Assembly: GCA_946407735.1 (NCBI GenBank)
Contig: CAMJPL010000008.1
Span: 1 to 64,000, forward strand
DNA length: 64,000 nucleotides
Direction: 5' to 3'
Origin: an uncultured Clostridia bacterium
Lineage (GTDB): Bacteria; Bacillota; Clostridia; Oscillospirales; CAG-272
Notes under the pieces: generated by a model
Told to the model about the DNA's origin: nothing
Database searches by the model: none
What the model saw: only the letters and a program-made list of their open reading frames with translations
Shown: positions 14,739 to 22,893 of the stretch, piece by piece
How the letters are laid out: every line of letters starts with the position of its first letter
Numbering within the stretch: the first letter of the stretch is position 1
Position numbers and translations under genes: made by a program

Positions 14739-16715
14739 ATGGACATTCGCAACATCGGCATATTCGCACACGTCGACTCCGGCAAAACGACGCTGACCGA
14801 ACAGATCCTCCGCCGATGCGGGGTGATACGCAAAGCCGGTTCGGTCGACTCCGGCGACACCGTCACCGACTCGCTCGAGATAGAGCGGCGGCGCGGTATA
14901 TCCGTAAAGGCCGCGTCGGTATCGTTCACGCTGCCGGGGTCAGAGACGAGAGTCAACCTCATAGACACTCCCGGGCACGTCGATTTCTCGGGAGAGGTCG
15001 AACGCTCGATGTCGGCGCTCGACGGGGCGATCGTCATAGTGGACGCTGTCGAAGGCGTCCAGCCGCACACTACGGCGATATGGCGGGCTCTCGACAGGCT
15101 GTCTCTGCCGCGCTTCATATTCATAAACAAGACCGACAGGGCCGGAGCCGACCACAGCCGGGTATTCTCCGAGCTTCCGAGGTGGCTCGGCGACAAACCG
15201 TTCGCGCTGCTCTCCGCCGTCGAAAACGAGGGCGGCAGAGCCTGCCTGTCAAAGCCGGATCTTCTCTCCGATCAGGCGGTCGAGGCGCTTGCCGACGCCG
15301 ACGACGAGACGGCCGAAAGATATCTCTCGGGCGGCGATATCGACATCGATTTCATGACCCGGCGGATATCTGCCGCCTCCCGTTCCCTCTCGCTCATCCC
15401 CGTCTTCTGCGGAGCCGCGGCGCTTGACGTCGGAGTGGATCAGGTGCTCTGGGGGATAGCCGAATGTCTTCCGCCCGCCGACACGGCAGGCGATGCCCTC
15501 TCGGCGCTCGTCTTCGCCGTCGGGCACGACAAATCGGTCGGCAAGATCGCTTACACCCGAGTCTTCGGCGGAAAGGCCGGGGCGAGACAGACGCCCGTCA
15601 TACTGCGCGAAGGCCGCGACATCGGATCGGCGGACAAGATCACGCAGATACGCCGCCAGACCGGCGCGAAGTACGAGGATATCGGCTCGGTCTCGGCCGG
15701 AGATATCGCGGCGATATGCGGTCTGTCCGGCATAAAGATCGGCGACGTCATCGGCGAGCTGTCGGACCGCGTGAAAGCCATCCCCGCCCTGGCGAGCCCG
15801 TATCTTACCGTCCGGGTCACGCCTCCGTCGGACGACAGACTGACCGAGCTTATTACTGCCCTGCGCGAGCTCACCGAGGAGGAGCCTCATCTCCGCATGA
15901 GATGGGAAAAGACCGAGCGGGAGGTCGATATAGACCTCACCGGCGAGATCCAGCTCGAGATCATCGACGCCATGCTGAAAAGCCGGTACGGCATCTCCGC
16001 CTCATTCTCGCCGCCGTCGGTCATATACAAGGAGACGCCGTCAAAATCGGGACGCGCCTACGCGTGCTATACCATGCCGAAGCCCTGCTGGGCCATCGTC
16101 GAGATGCGCTTCGATCCCCTTCCCCGCGGCTCGGGAGTTTTATGGGACGGCGGAAACGTCCCGCACAACCAGCTTTTCTACAAGTATCAGGAGCATATCC
16201 GCCGCAGCTTCTTCATGAGCCTCAGTCAGGGCAACTACGGCTGGGAGGTGACCGACTTCAAGGCGACCCTCACCGGCGGAGAGCATCACACGATCCACAC
16301 CCATCCGCTCGACTTCTTCGTCGCCACTCCGATGGCGGTGATGGACGGCCTCGCGAACTGCGGCACGACGTTGCTCGAGCCTCTCGTTGACGCCGAGATA
16401 ACGGCGCCCGAGGAATATCTCGGCAAGGTGATAGGAGACGTGACCAACATGCGCGGCACTTTCGACACTCCGGATATAATAAACGGCGTGTTCATGCTGC
16501 GCGCCGTGCTCCCGGTGTCCGAATCGCTGAATTACCCGATCCGTCTCGCCTCCGAGACGTCGGGAAAGGGCAGATACTATCAGCAGTTCAAATGCTACCG
16601 CGAGATACCCGCCGAGCTCGGGAAATCCACTCCGTGGAAGGGCGTCTGCCCGAGGGATACGGCGAAATGGATCCTTTACGCGCGCGGCGCGATAACCGAA
16701 TCCATGGCGAACTGA
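14739..16715 (+). CDS. TetM-like translational GTPase (EF-G superfamily) with atypical tip loop
   Basis: A 658-residue translation-factor GTPase closest to ribosomal protection proteins (TetM/TetO/TetW). The P-loop AHVDSGKTT is at residues 10-18, switch II is DTPGHVDFSGEV, and NKTD gives guanine specificity. The later domains keep family landmarks: LYGW-type motif NYGWEVTDFKATLTGG and YQQFKCYREIP near the C-terminus. The domain IV loop that contacts the tetracycline site in TetM (SPV) is replaced here by TIH in GEHHTIHTHPLDF, so classical tetracycline rescue is doubtful. No regulatory leader peptide or mobile element is seen next to it. It may be a housekeeping or specialised ribosome-rescue paralogue. 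Confidence 0.85.
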   Translation: MDIRNIGIFAHVDSGKTTLTEQILRRCGVIRKAGSVDSGDTVTDSLEIERRRGISVKAASVSFTLPGSETRVNLIDTPGHVDFSGEVERSMSALDGAIVIVDAVEGVQPHTTAIWRALDRLSLPRFIFINKTDRAGADHSRVFSELPRWLGDKPFALLSAVENEGGRACLSKPDLLSDQAVEALADADDETAERYLSGGDIDIDFMTRRISAASRSLSLIPVFCGAAALDVGVDQVLWGIAECLPPADTAGDALSALVFAVGHDKSVGKIAYTRVFGGKAGARQTPVILREGRDIGSADKITQIRRQTGAKYEDIGSVSAGDIAAICGLSGIKIGDVIGELSDRVKAIPALASPYLTVRVTPPSDDRLTELITALRELTEEEPHLRMRWEKTEREVDIDLTGEIQLEIIDAMLKSRYGISASFSPPSVIYKETPSKSGRAYACYTMPKPCWAIVEMRFDPLPRGSGVLWDGGNVPHNQLFYKYQEHIRRSFFMSLSQGNYGWEVTDFKATLTGGEHHTIHTHPLDFFVATPMAVMDGLANCGTTLLEPLVDAEITAPEEYLGKVIGDVTNMRGTFDTPDIINGVFMLRAVLPVSESLNYPIRLASETSGKGRYYQQFKCYREIPAELGKSTPWKGVCPRDTAKWILYARGAITESMAN

Positions 16716-16742
16716 AAAAGGCCGGGAAAAACCGACCTTTTT
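16715..16742. terminator. Bidirectional terminator between convergent genes
   Basis: AAAAAGG-C-CGG-GAAAAA-CCG-A-CCTTTTT, starting at the base after the GTPase stop codon. A-run and T-run on both flanks serve the plus-strand GTPase gene and the minus-strand zinc-ribbon gene ending at 16760. Confidence 0.8.
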
Positions 16743-16759
16743 CTGTTGTTTTTATCAGC

Positions 16760-17581
16760 TTATTTTCCCAATATCGCGTTTATGATCTGATCGGTCGAAT
16801 AACCCTGGTTTACGAGCTCGGAGATCCTCTGAGCGATTCCCGAGAAGGAGGCGCCGAAAACTATGCTGAGCACGACGACGATGGCTATGCCGATAAGGAG
16901 CCAGATAAGTCTCGCTCTCGCGTAGTTGCGGCGGCTGATGTTGCCGCTTCCGAACGCCCATACGAGCTGGCAGATGAAGCCTACGAGCGGTATACCCTCA
17001 AGGAACTGGACGAGCATCCAGCCTCCGGTGCCGTAGGGTCTCGATCTCATGTCGTCCTGAGACTGCGGTATCGCCGGCTGCTGCGGCTGATAGCTCTGAA
17101 CCGGAGTCTGAGGCTGGCTGTACCCCTGCTGATAAGTCTGAGCCTGCGGACGCTGAGCCGGCTGTACCTGCTGAGCAGGCTGGGGCTGCTGGACCGGCTG
17201 AGGCTGCTGAGCGGAAGCTCCGACCACACCGGCGGTTATCGCGGCGCCTACGCCCGCAGCGGCGCTTCCCTGCTGAGGCTGAGCCGGGGAGGCGGCGGGA
17301 CTTGCCGGCGCCGAAGCGCCCTGCGGCTGAGTCGGAGCCTGAGGGCGGTACGGCGACTGATTCAGAGTGAGCTCCGGTACGGGCGGCTTCTCCTGAGCCT
17401 GCGCCGTCATCGGCTGCTGTGCCGGCTGAATCGGCTGCGCCGGACGCGGGGCGGTCTGCTGTGTCTGCGCGGGCTGAGCCTGCTGAGCGGGCTGAGGCTT
17501 CTGAGCCTCTATCTTACTGCCGCAGTTGACGCAGAAACGTACGTTATCGGCCAGCTCATGACCGCAGTTCGGACATTTCAT
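16760..17581 (-). CDS. Zinc-ribbon membrane protein with Pro/Gln-rich linker
   Basis: A 273-residue protein in three parts. Residues 1-23 form a zinc ribbon, MKCPNCGHELADNVRFCVNCG. Residues about 25-175 are low-complexity Pro/Ala/Gln sequence with many PAQ and QPQ units. The C-terminal ~95 residues contain two hydrophobic segments (MLVQFLEGIPLVGFICQLVWAFG and ARLIWLLIGIAIVVVLSIVFG), separated by a basic NISRRNYARAR loop, with a short soluble tail. The layout resembles zinc-ribbon/DUF4870-like membrane proteins of Clostridia. The start is fixed by a perfect AAGGAGG 9 bp upstream. Function unknown; likely a membrane scaffold with a flexible cytoplasmic arm. Confidence 0.8.
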   Translation of the reverse strand: MKCPNCGHELADNVRFCVNCGSKIEAQKPQPAQQAQPAQTQQTAPRPAQPIQPAQQPMTAQAQEKPPVPELTLNQSPYRPQAPTQPQGASAPASPAASPAQPQQGSAAAGVGAAITAGVVGASAQQPQPVQQPQPAQQVQPAQRPQAQTYQQGYSQPQTPVQSYQPQQPAIPQSQDDMRSRPYGTGGWMLVQFLEGIPLVGFICQLVWAFGSGNISRRNYARARLIWLLIGIAIVVVLSIVFGASFSGIAQRISELVNQGYSTDQIINAILGK

Positions 17582-17622
17582 AGCTTGGTTCCTCCTTATG
17601 TGTGTCGCGTGTGTCTTCTGAA

Positions 17623-18693
17623 TCAGATACTGTCATAATCCGGACATTCAGGCGCCGCTTCAAATTCCGTCCCGATCTTCGCGTCCTGAAGGACCTTCAC
17701 TACCGCCGCGGCCTGATCGGGGGCTATCGGATATGGCTTATTGCAGCGGAAAGCGTCGTAGAAATAATCCCAGACGACGTCGGTCTTGTCCGGACCGAGA
17801 GTGTACGAATCCTCCTTCCACTTAAGGACCTCGTCGTTTCCGTAGGTCCCGGTGCCGGGAGTCGAGGGATCGGCCGTGATCTTCTTCAGCGGCACATCGG
17901 GATCGAGATATTTCCATTTCAGCGTCCTGCCGTCGCCGATGAGACTGCCGCGGGTGCCGTAGATAAGATATTCGGGAGTATCTATCGCGACGCCGCCGCT
18001 GATCTCCATATCGACGACCCTGCCGTTCACGCCTTTGAAAACCAGCTTGATATGGTCCTCGGCGTCGCCGACAGCCGTCACGCGCTTTATGTCGGCGAAC
18101 ATCGACTCATACGCGCCGCCGCAGAAACGCAGGGCGTGGTCGACGATATGCGGTCCCCAGTTCAGAAGCTGTCCGCCGCCGTATTTCTTTATCGTCTGCC
18201 AGTCGTTGCGGCGCTGATATCCGTTGCGCGTCAGCCTTATCTCAAAGACCTGACCGAGGATCCCGGAGTCGATGATCTCGTTTACCTTGATGAAGCCCTC
18301 CTCGAAGCGGCGGTTGTGCCGGACGAAGATGCGGGGGCCGGAAGGCTGCGATCCGAGCCTGTTGAGCTCGCAGGCTTCGGCGTAGGTGCGGCAGAACGGC
18401 TTTTCGACAAGCACGCTCTTGCCCGCCAGCAGCGCCATCTTTGCGTGGGCGTAATGGTCGCACGAACGGGTCGCGATGTCGACGACCTCCACCTCGGGAT
18501 CGGCGATGAGATCCTCAATTCTGCCGTATCTGCGGCAGCCGAAGGTATCGGCGTACTTCGCCGTCCTCTCCGGGATAAGGTCGCAGGCGGCGACGACTGT
18601 GAATTTGTCCGGGCGTGCTTTGAGACAGTCGCGGTGAACGCTCATGCCGATGCGGCCGAGCCCGACTACTCCTATTTTAATCGGTTCTGACAT
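17623..18693 (-). CDS. Gfo/Idh/MocA-family NAD(P)-dependent oxidoreductase
   Basis: A 356-residue sugar-type dehydrogenase. The Rossmann fold opens with KIGVVGLGRIGMSVH (GxGxxG), followed by the family motif VLVEKPFCRTYAEA (the EKP lysine) and a C-terminal substrate domain with GGGQLLNWGPHIVDH, where the His is the usual catalytic candidate. It would oxidise a cyclic sugar, inositol or sugar derivative. SD AGGAGA precedes the ATG. It sits 29 bp downstream of the extracellular solute-binding lipoprotein on the same strand, suggesting that the imported sugar is its substrate. A second, distinct family member is at 56860-58041. Confidence 0.88.
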   Translation of the reverse strand: MSEPIKIGVVGLGRIGMSVHRDCLKARPDKFTVVAACDLIPERTAKYADTFGCRRYGRIEDLIADPEVEVVDIATRSCDHYAHAKMALLAGKSVLVEKPFCRTYAEACELNRLGSQPSGPRIFVRHNRRFEEGFIKVNEIIDSGILGQVFEIRLTRNGYQRRNDWQTIKKYGGGQLLNWGPHIVDHALRFCGGAYESMFADIKRVTAVGDAEDHIKLVFKGVNGRVVDMEISGGVAIDTPEYLIYGTRGSLIGDGRTLKWKYLDPDVPLKKITADPSTPGTGTYGNDEVLKWKEDSYTLGPDKTDVVWDYFYDAFRCNKPYPIAPDQAAAVVKVLQDAKIGTEFEAAPECPDYDSI

Positions 18694-18722
18694 GGTATTG
18701 TTCTCCTGAACGGTATATGACT

Positions 18723-20243
18723 TTATCCTTCGATCTCTGATATCTGGCCCTCAAGCTTGTCGAGCGCTTTGATGGCTTTGGATTCCTTCTTTGCATATGA
18801 GGAAGCAAACAGATTTTCCTTTTTCTTCGGTATGTCGACGCTGAATATCGAATACAGACCGCCGATATCGAAGATTATGCCGATGTCGTACGAGAGATTC
18901 TGGAATATCAGGTCGAGCATACGGCCGCTGGCCTCGTCATAAGTGTACTTGGTCTTGCATGAAGTCTCGATATACGCCGGCAGGGATGTGTATTTGCCTT
19001 CGGCGGACAGAGCTTCGAGCATGAATCCAGAGAAATCCTTGTTCTGACAGATGATCGGGATACCCATCAGCGTCGAGCCGACGCTGTCCGGGAACGAGCA
19101 GTATTTCTCCTGGCTCTCGTCCATCTTCGGGTTCGGCACCACGCCGTAATCGAACTCGCATTTTGCCGACCAGTTCGGCAGGCTCTGCGGGAACGCGGTG
19201 ATGAACAGACCGTTGCCGGCGGTAAAGACATTCGCGGCGTAGCTCCAGTGATCATAATCGACCTTGCCGTACTGATCGTCGCAGAAGACCGCCTGGTTTG
19301 TGTCGCAGGTGAGAGCGATTATCTTTTCCAAAGCGGCGGCTGTGCGGCTGTTGTTCACCGTGATCTCGTTGCTTCCGTCATCGTTCGCGGTAATTATGGA
19401 AACATCGCAGCCTCTGGTGAAGTTGGCGAACGAGATATACGAATCCATCGTCAGGCCATAGCGGTCCTTGTCTGTCATCACGCCGTCGCCGTCAAGATCG
19501 CTTGACACCGTCTTTACCATATCGGTCATAAGGTCGATGGTCCATGTGCCGTCGTCCACATGCGGTATGACGTCGTCAAGGCCGAAATCTTTGGCGAGAT
19601 CCCTATTGAAGCCGAGTATATACGTCCGCTTCTTGTCCTCAAGCGCGAAATCCGAGGTCGTCATGAAAAGCCTGCCCCAGAGCGACAGCTCCTCGTTCAC
19701 CTCTTCGTTCCACCACGGCTTGGAAAAGTCAAGGTACGGCACCTTGTTCAGATCGAGAAGATATCCGCTCGTTATGTTTACCGCGGTCTCCCTTATCGGC
19801 GAGAAGAACAGATCGTATATCTGATCTCCGGCGGCCGTCGCGTTTTTCAGCAGATTGTTCTGGTCGAGATCCAGCACAGCCGCTATCTTCACGTTGTATT
19901 TCTCCTCCAGCGCGCGGTTGCGCTGATAGATGGAGTCGTTCACGACCTCGCCGTTCTCCGCCTCGGCGTATATCTCGAAGTTGTCGAACTGGGAATATGT
20001 GGGATGCATATGCCCTAGCGCGGTGAAGGTCATCCCTCCCCAGTCGGTATCGGGAAGATCAGGCTTGACCCTTTCCTCAGCCGCTTCGGTCTCAGCGACG
20101 GTTCCGTCGGACGGAGCGGCGTCGATCCGCACCGCCTGCTCACCCTGCAAAGACGCTGTTCCCGCTTCCCCGCATGATGTCAGAGGCAACATTAACGCTG
20201 CCGCCATCGCCGCGGCTATAATCCGTTTGCCGAAATCATACAT
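18723..20243 (-). CDS. Extracellular solute-binding lipoprotein (ABC sugar uptake type)
   Basis: A 506-residue secreted lipoprotein. It begins with MYDFGKRIIAAAMAAALMLPLTSCG: basic n-region, hydrophobic core and lipobox LTSC, so the Cys would be lipidated and the protein held outside the membrane. The remainder resembles family 1 extracellular solute-binding proteins for oligosaccharides. The ATG at 20243 is used because GGGAG lies about 10 bp upstream; a TTG 9 bp earlier is less likely. A consensus promoter is at 20303-20331. No permease or ATPase genes lie nearby, so the partner transporter must be encoded elsewhere. The oxidoreductase follows it. Confidence 0.88.
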   Translation of the reverse strand: MYDFGKRIIAAAMAAALMLPLTSCGEAGTASLQGEQAVRIDAAPSDGTVAETEAAEERVKPDLPDTDWGGMTFTALGHMHPTYSQFDNFEIYAEAENGEVVNDSIYQRNRALEEKYNVKIAAVLDLDQNNLLKNATAAGDQIYDLFFSPIRETAVNITSGYLLDLNKVPYLDFSKPWWNEEVNEELSLWGRLFMTTSDFALEDKKRTYILGFNRDLAKDFGLDDVIPHVDDGTWTIDLMTDMVKTVSSDLDGDGVMTDKDRYGLTMDSYISFANFTRGCDVSIITANDDGSNEITVNNSRTAAALEKIIALTCDTNQAVFCDDQYGKVDYDHWSYAANVFTAGNGLFITAFPQSLPNWSAKCEFDYGVVPNPKMDESQEKYCSFPDSVGSTLMGIPIICQNKDFSGFMLEALSAEGKYTSLPAYIETSCKTKYTYDEASGRMLDLIFQNLSYDIGIIFDIGGLYSIFSVDIPKKKENLFASSYAKKESKAIKALDKLEGQISEIEG

Positions 20244-20302
20244 TTTCCCCAACTCCCTTTACCGTGATCCCCTGATTTTGCTCCAATATGGCTCACAGTT
20301 AT

Positions 20303-20331
20303 ATTTTATCATACCGAAGACACTATGTCAA
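20303..20331 (-). promoter_or_regulatory. Promoter of the solute-binding lipoprotein
   Basis: Minus strand TTGACA (20331-20326) and TAAAAT (20308-20303) with a 17-bp spacer; expected start near 20296, leader of about 50 bases. Confidence 0.8.
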
Positions 20332-20391
20332 GAGCGGCGGAAAAAATCAATCAGCAAAAAGGCGAAACGAGAAATGTTATGATGAATACCG

Positions 20392-20420
20392 TTGCATTTT
20401 CAGACGCTTTATGGTATAAT
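20392..20420 (+). promoter_or_regulatory. Promoter of the rbfA-nrnA-truB operon
   Basis: TTGCAT (20392-20397), 17-bp spacer, TATAAT (20415-20420). The same TTGCAT-17-TATAAT pairing occurs at 56788-56816. Confidence 0.8.
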
Positions 20421-20481
20421 ATAGAATGGATATCAGTATTCGTCACATACATATGAACACACATATTATCGGGAAAAATTA

Positions 20482-20874
20482 ATGTCACAGTACAGAATAG
20501 GCCGCGTAAACGACGAGATCAGCCGTCAGATGGCGGTCATACTCAGGAACGTCAAGGACCCGCGCGTGCAGAACTGCCTTATATCTGTCACGGCGGTCGA
20601 CTGCAAGCCGGATCTCAGATTCTGCAGGATCTACTACTCAGTCATAAACTACGACAAAAAGCTCGACGACAAGGAAAAGGACAAGGAGATACAGAAAGCC
20701 CTTCAGTCGGCGTCCGGATACATCCGCTCCGAGCTCGCGAGATCGATCAACCTCCGCATCACGCCCGAGCTGGAATTCGTGCGGGATATAAGCCTCGAGC
20801 GCGGGGCCGCAGTCAGCCGCGTTATGAAGACGATAGAGGATGAGCTGAACCGGACGGAGGGCGGCGATGAATGA
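20482..20874 (+). CDS. rbfA: Ribosome-binding factor A
   Basis: A 130-residue RbfA, the cold-shock 30S maturation factor that acts on the 16S rRNA 5' end. The N-terminal region RIGRVNDEISRQMAVILRNVKDPR and the KH-fold part with VTAVDCKPDLRFCRIYYSV and TPELEFVRD fit the family in length and order. It is first in an operon with nrnA and truB, the usual Firmicutes partners, but nusA and infB are not directly upstream: here a promoter and a divergent transport gene are found instead. Overlaps nrnA by 8 bp. Confidence 0.95.
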   Translation: MSQYRIGRVNDEISRQMAVILRNVKDPRVQNCLISVTAVDCKPDLRFCRIYYSVINYDKKLDDKEKDKEIQKALQSASGYIRSELARSINLRITPELEFVRDISLERGAAVSRVMKTIEDELNRTEGGDE

Positions 20875-21904
20875 GATAACCCTCGAAGAGGCCCGAAATA
20901 TCTTCACATCCGCCGAAAGGATCGTCATCCTCTCGCATTACCGCCCCGACGGCGACTGCGTCGGGAGCGCTGCCGCGCTCGTGCTCGCCGCGAGAAAGCT
21001 CGGGAAGAAGGCGTTCGCCGCCGACAGTGACGAACTGCCGCAGAAGCTGAGCTTCATCGTCGACATCCCCGGCGATCCGATCTACGCTATCTCCGGAGAG
21101 GAAGCCGACGCCGCGTCGGACGCCGTTTCGGCCTTCTCGCCAGATCTCATCATGTCGGCGGACGTCGCCGAGACGTCGCTGCTCGGCCGCTATGAGGATG
21201 TTTTCAAGGACAGGATAGGCCTCAAGATCGACCATCACCCGCCGAGATCGCAGTTCGCCGAAAACAACTATGTCGACAGCACAGCCTCCTCCTGCGCTCA
21301 GATAATCTACCGTCTGCTGGAGCCGCTCGGCGTCATCGACGCCGACATAGCCTCGGCGCTGTACGCCGGGATAATATCCGACAGCGGGAATTTCAAGTAC
21401 CCCGACGTCTCGTCGGAGACACACCGCGTCGCCGCCGAGCTGATCGACGCCGGCGTAAATCACGCCGCGATAAACGAGCGGCTGTTCGGCAAGCGGACTA
21501 GGAACGAGATCGAGGCCCTTCGCCTCGCCGTCGACACTCTCGAATACTTCACCGCATACTCGCAGAAATGCGGACCGGTATCATGCGCCATGATCTCGAT
21601 GACGAATGAGGACAGGCGCGACTACGGCATATGCGACGACGATCTCGGCGAGATACAGAGCTTCGCCCGCGACATAGAAGGAGTCGACGTCGGCATATTC
21701 ATCAGGCAGATCTCGGGCGAGAACAACATGTACAAGCTCTCGTTCCGCTCGGACAAAACGGACGTTTCGAAGATATGCGAGCATCTTGACGGCGGCGGAC
21801 ATACGAGGGCGAGCGGAGGAAGGATCTACGCTGCCTCCCTCGACGCAGCCGTAAAGGACATCATGGCGGCGGTGTCCGCCTACGCGGAGCCGATATCCGA
21901 ATGA
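20867..21904 (+). CDS. nrnA: DHH-family phosphoesterase NrnA (nanoRNase / pAp phosphatase)
   Basis: A 345-residue bifunctional oligoribonuclease and 3',5'-bisphosphonucleoside phosphatase. The DHH active site is spread over SHYRPDGDCVGSAAAL, SADVAE and KIDHHPPRSQFAE (the DHH motif), and the C-terminal DHHA1 domain ends with GGGHTRASGGRI, which binds the substrate. It degrades short RNAs and recycles pAp. It overlaps rbfA by 8 bp and truB by 4 bp (ATGA), so translation is likely coupled through the operon. Confidence 0.93.
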   Translation: MNEITLEEARNIFTSAERIVILSHYRPDGDCVGSAAALVLAARKLGKKAFAADSDELPQKLSFIVDIPGDPIYAISGEEADAASDAVSAFSPDLIMSADVAETSLLGRYEDVFKDRIGLKIDHHPPRSQFAENNYVDSTASSCAQIIYRLLEPLGVIDADIASALYAGIISDSGNFKYPDVSSETHRVAAELIDAGVNHAAINERLFGKRTRNEIEALRLAVDTLEYFTAYSQKCGPVSCAMISMTNEDRRDYGICDDDLGEIQSFARDIEGVDVGIFIRQISGENNMYKLSFRSDKTDVSKICEHLDGGGHTRASGGRIYAASLDAAVKDIMAAVSAYAEPISE

Positions 21905-22893
21905 GACACAGCCTCGAAAATCTGCCGTACAGGGCGATAAGGAACGGTCCCGATCTCACGTCCGGCACCGACGGCGGAGTGCTTATACTCGACAAGCCGG
22001 AGGACATAACGTCGATGGACGCCGTGAACTATGTCCGGCGCATATACCGCACGCAGCAGGTGGGACACACCGGGACCCTCGACCCGATAGCGACCGGTGT
22101 CCTCGTGATGCTCGTCGGGCGGGCCGTCAAGGTCTGCGAGTACACCACAGGCGAAAACAAGCGCTACAAGGCGTCTCTGCGTCTCGGCGTGACGACCGAC
22201 AGCGGTGATATCACGGGACAGACTTTAAGCGTGCATGAAGGCGCCCTGCCTTCGGCGGACGAAGTGAAGGCAGCGGCCGCCTCTCTCATCGGAGAGCGGG
22301 ATCAGCTGCCGCCGATGCTGTCGGCGGTCAGGGTGAACGGGCGGCGTCTGTACGAGATAGCCCGCGAGGGCGGCGAGATCGAGCGCCGGGCGAGAAGGAT
22401 AAGGATCGACTCTATCGGTGTCGAGCCGGGAGAGACGGACGCCGACTACACCCTTGACATATCGTGCTCCGGCGGGACGTTCATACGGACGGTCTGCACC
22501 GAGATCGGCGACATACTCGGCTGCGGAGGGACGATGAGCGCTCTGCGCCGCATCGGCGCCGGGGATTTCGACATCTTGCAGGCGCACACGATAGAGCAGC
22601 TGGCGTCCATGACAGACGAGGAGCTGATATCTCTGCTCCGTCCGGCCGAATCGGTGCTTACCGGCTGTGAGAAGCTGAATCTGCCGGATTTCTTCGGCTC
22701 GCTTGCCCGGCACGGGAACAGGATCTACCTGAAAAAGATACGAAAGAGCTATCCCGTCGGCACCCGCCTTCGCCTCTGCGACTCAAAAGGCTTTTTCGCT
22801 CTCGGCGAGGTGCGGGAATACGACGACGGCACGGCGGTCAAACCGATCAAAGCGTTCTGGACAGAAAAAACTCAGGATGGTGCGGCAAAATGA
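21901..22893 (+). CDS. truB: tRNA pseudouridine(55) synthase
   Basis: A 330-residue TruB that converts U55 to pseudouridine in the T arm of tRNAs. The catalytic Asp lies in VGHTGTLDPIATGVL, with KRYKASLRLGVTTDSGD and SCSGGTFIRTVCTEIG as further family motifs, and a C-terminal PUA-like domain. It carries about 22 extra residues before GGVLILDKPEDITS compared with typical TruB. Its ATG overlaps the nrnA stop, and its own stop overlaps the next start, again ATGA. The riboflavin kinase gene ribF, common at this position in Firmicutes, is missing; a sialidase-like gene follows instead. Confidence 0.95.
   Translation: MRHSLENLPYRAIRNGPDLTSGTDGGVLILDKPEDITSMDAVNYVRRIYRTQQVGHTGTLDPIATGVLVMLVGRAVKVCEYTTGENKRYKASLRLGVTTDSGDITGQTLSVHEGALPSADEVKAAAASLIGERDQLPPMLSAVRVNGRRLYEIAREGGEIERRARRIRIDSIGVEPGETDADYTLDISCSGGTFIRTVCTEIGDILGCGGTMSALRRIGAGDFDILQAHTIEQLASMTDEELISLLRPAESVLTGCEKLNLPDFFGSLARHGNRIYLKKIRKSYPVGTRLRLCDSKGFFALGEVREYDDGTAVKPIKAFWTEKTQDGAAK

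Noticed and set aside
14739-16715. Calling the TetM-like gene a tetracycline resistance determinant
   Set aside because: The loop that contacts the drug site is changed and no mobile context is present, so a resistance label would overstate the evidence.
17080-17480. Repeated CTGAGC/CTGCGG units that could look like a direct-repeat array or CRISPR
   Set aside because: They are the Pro/Ala/Gln-rich linker codons of the zinc-ribbon membrane protein; there are no regularly spaced unique spacers.
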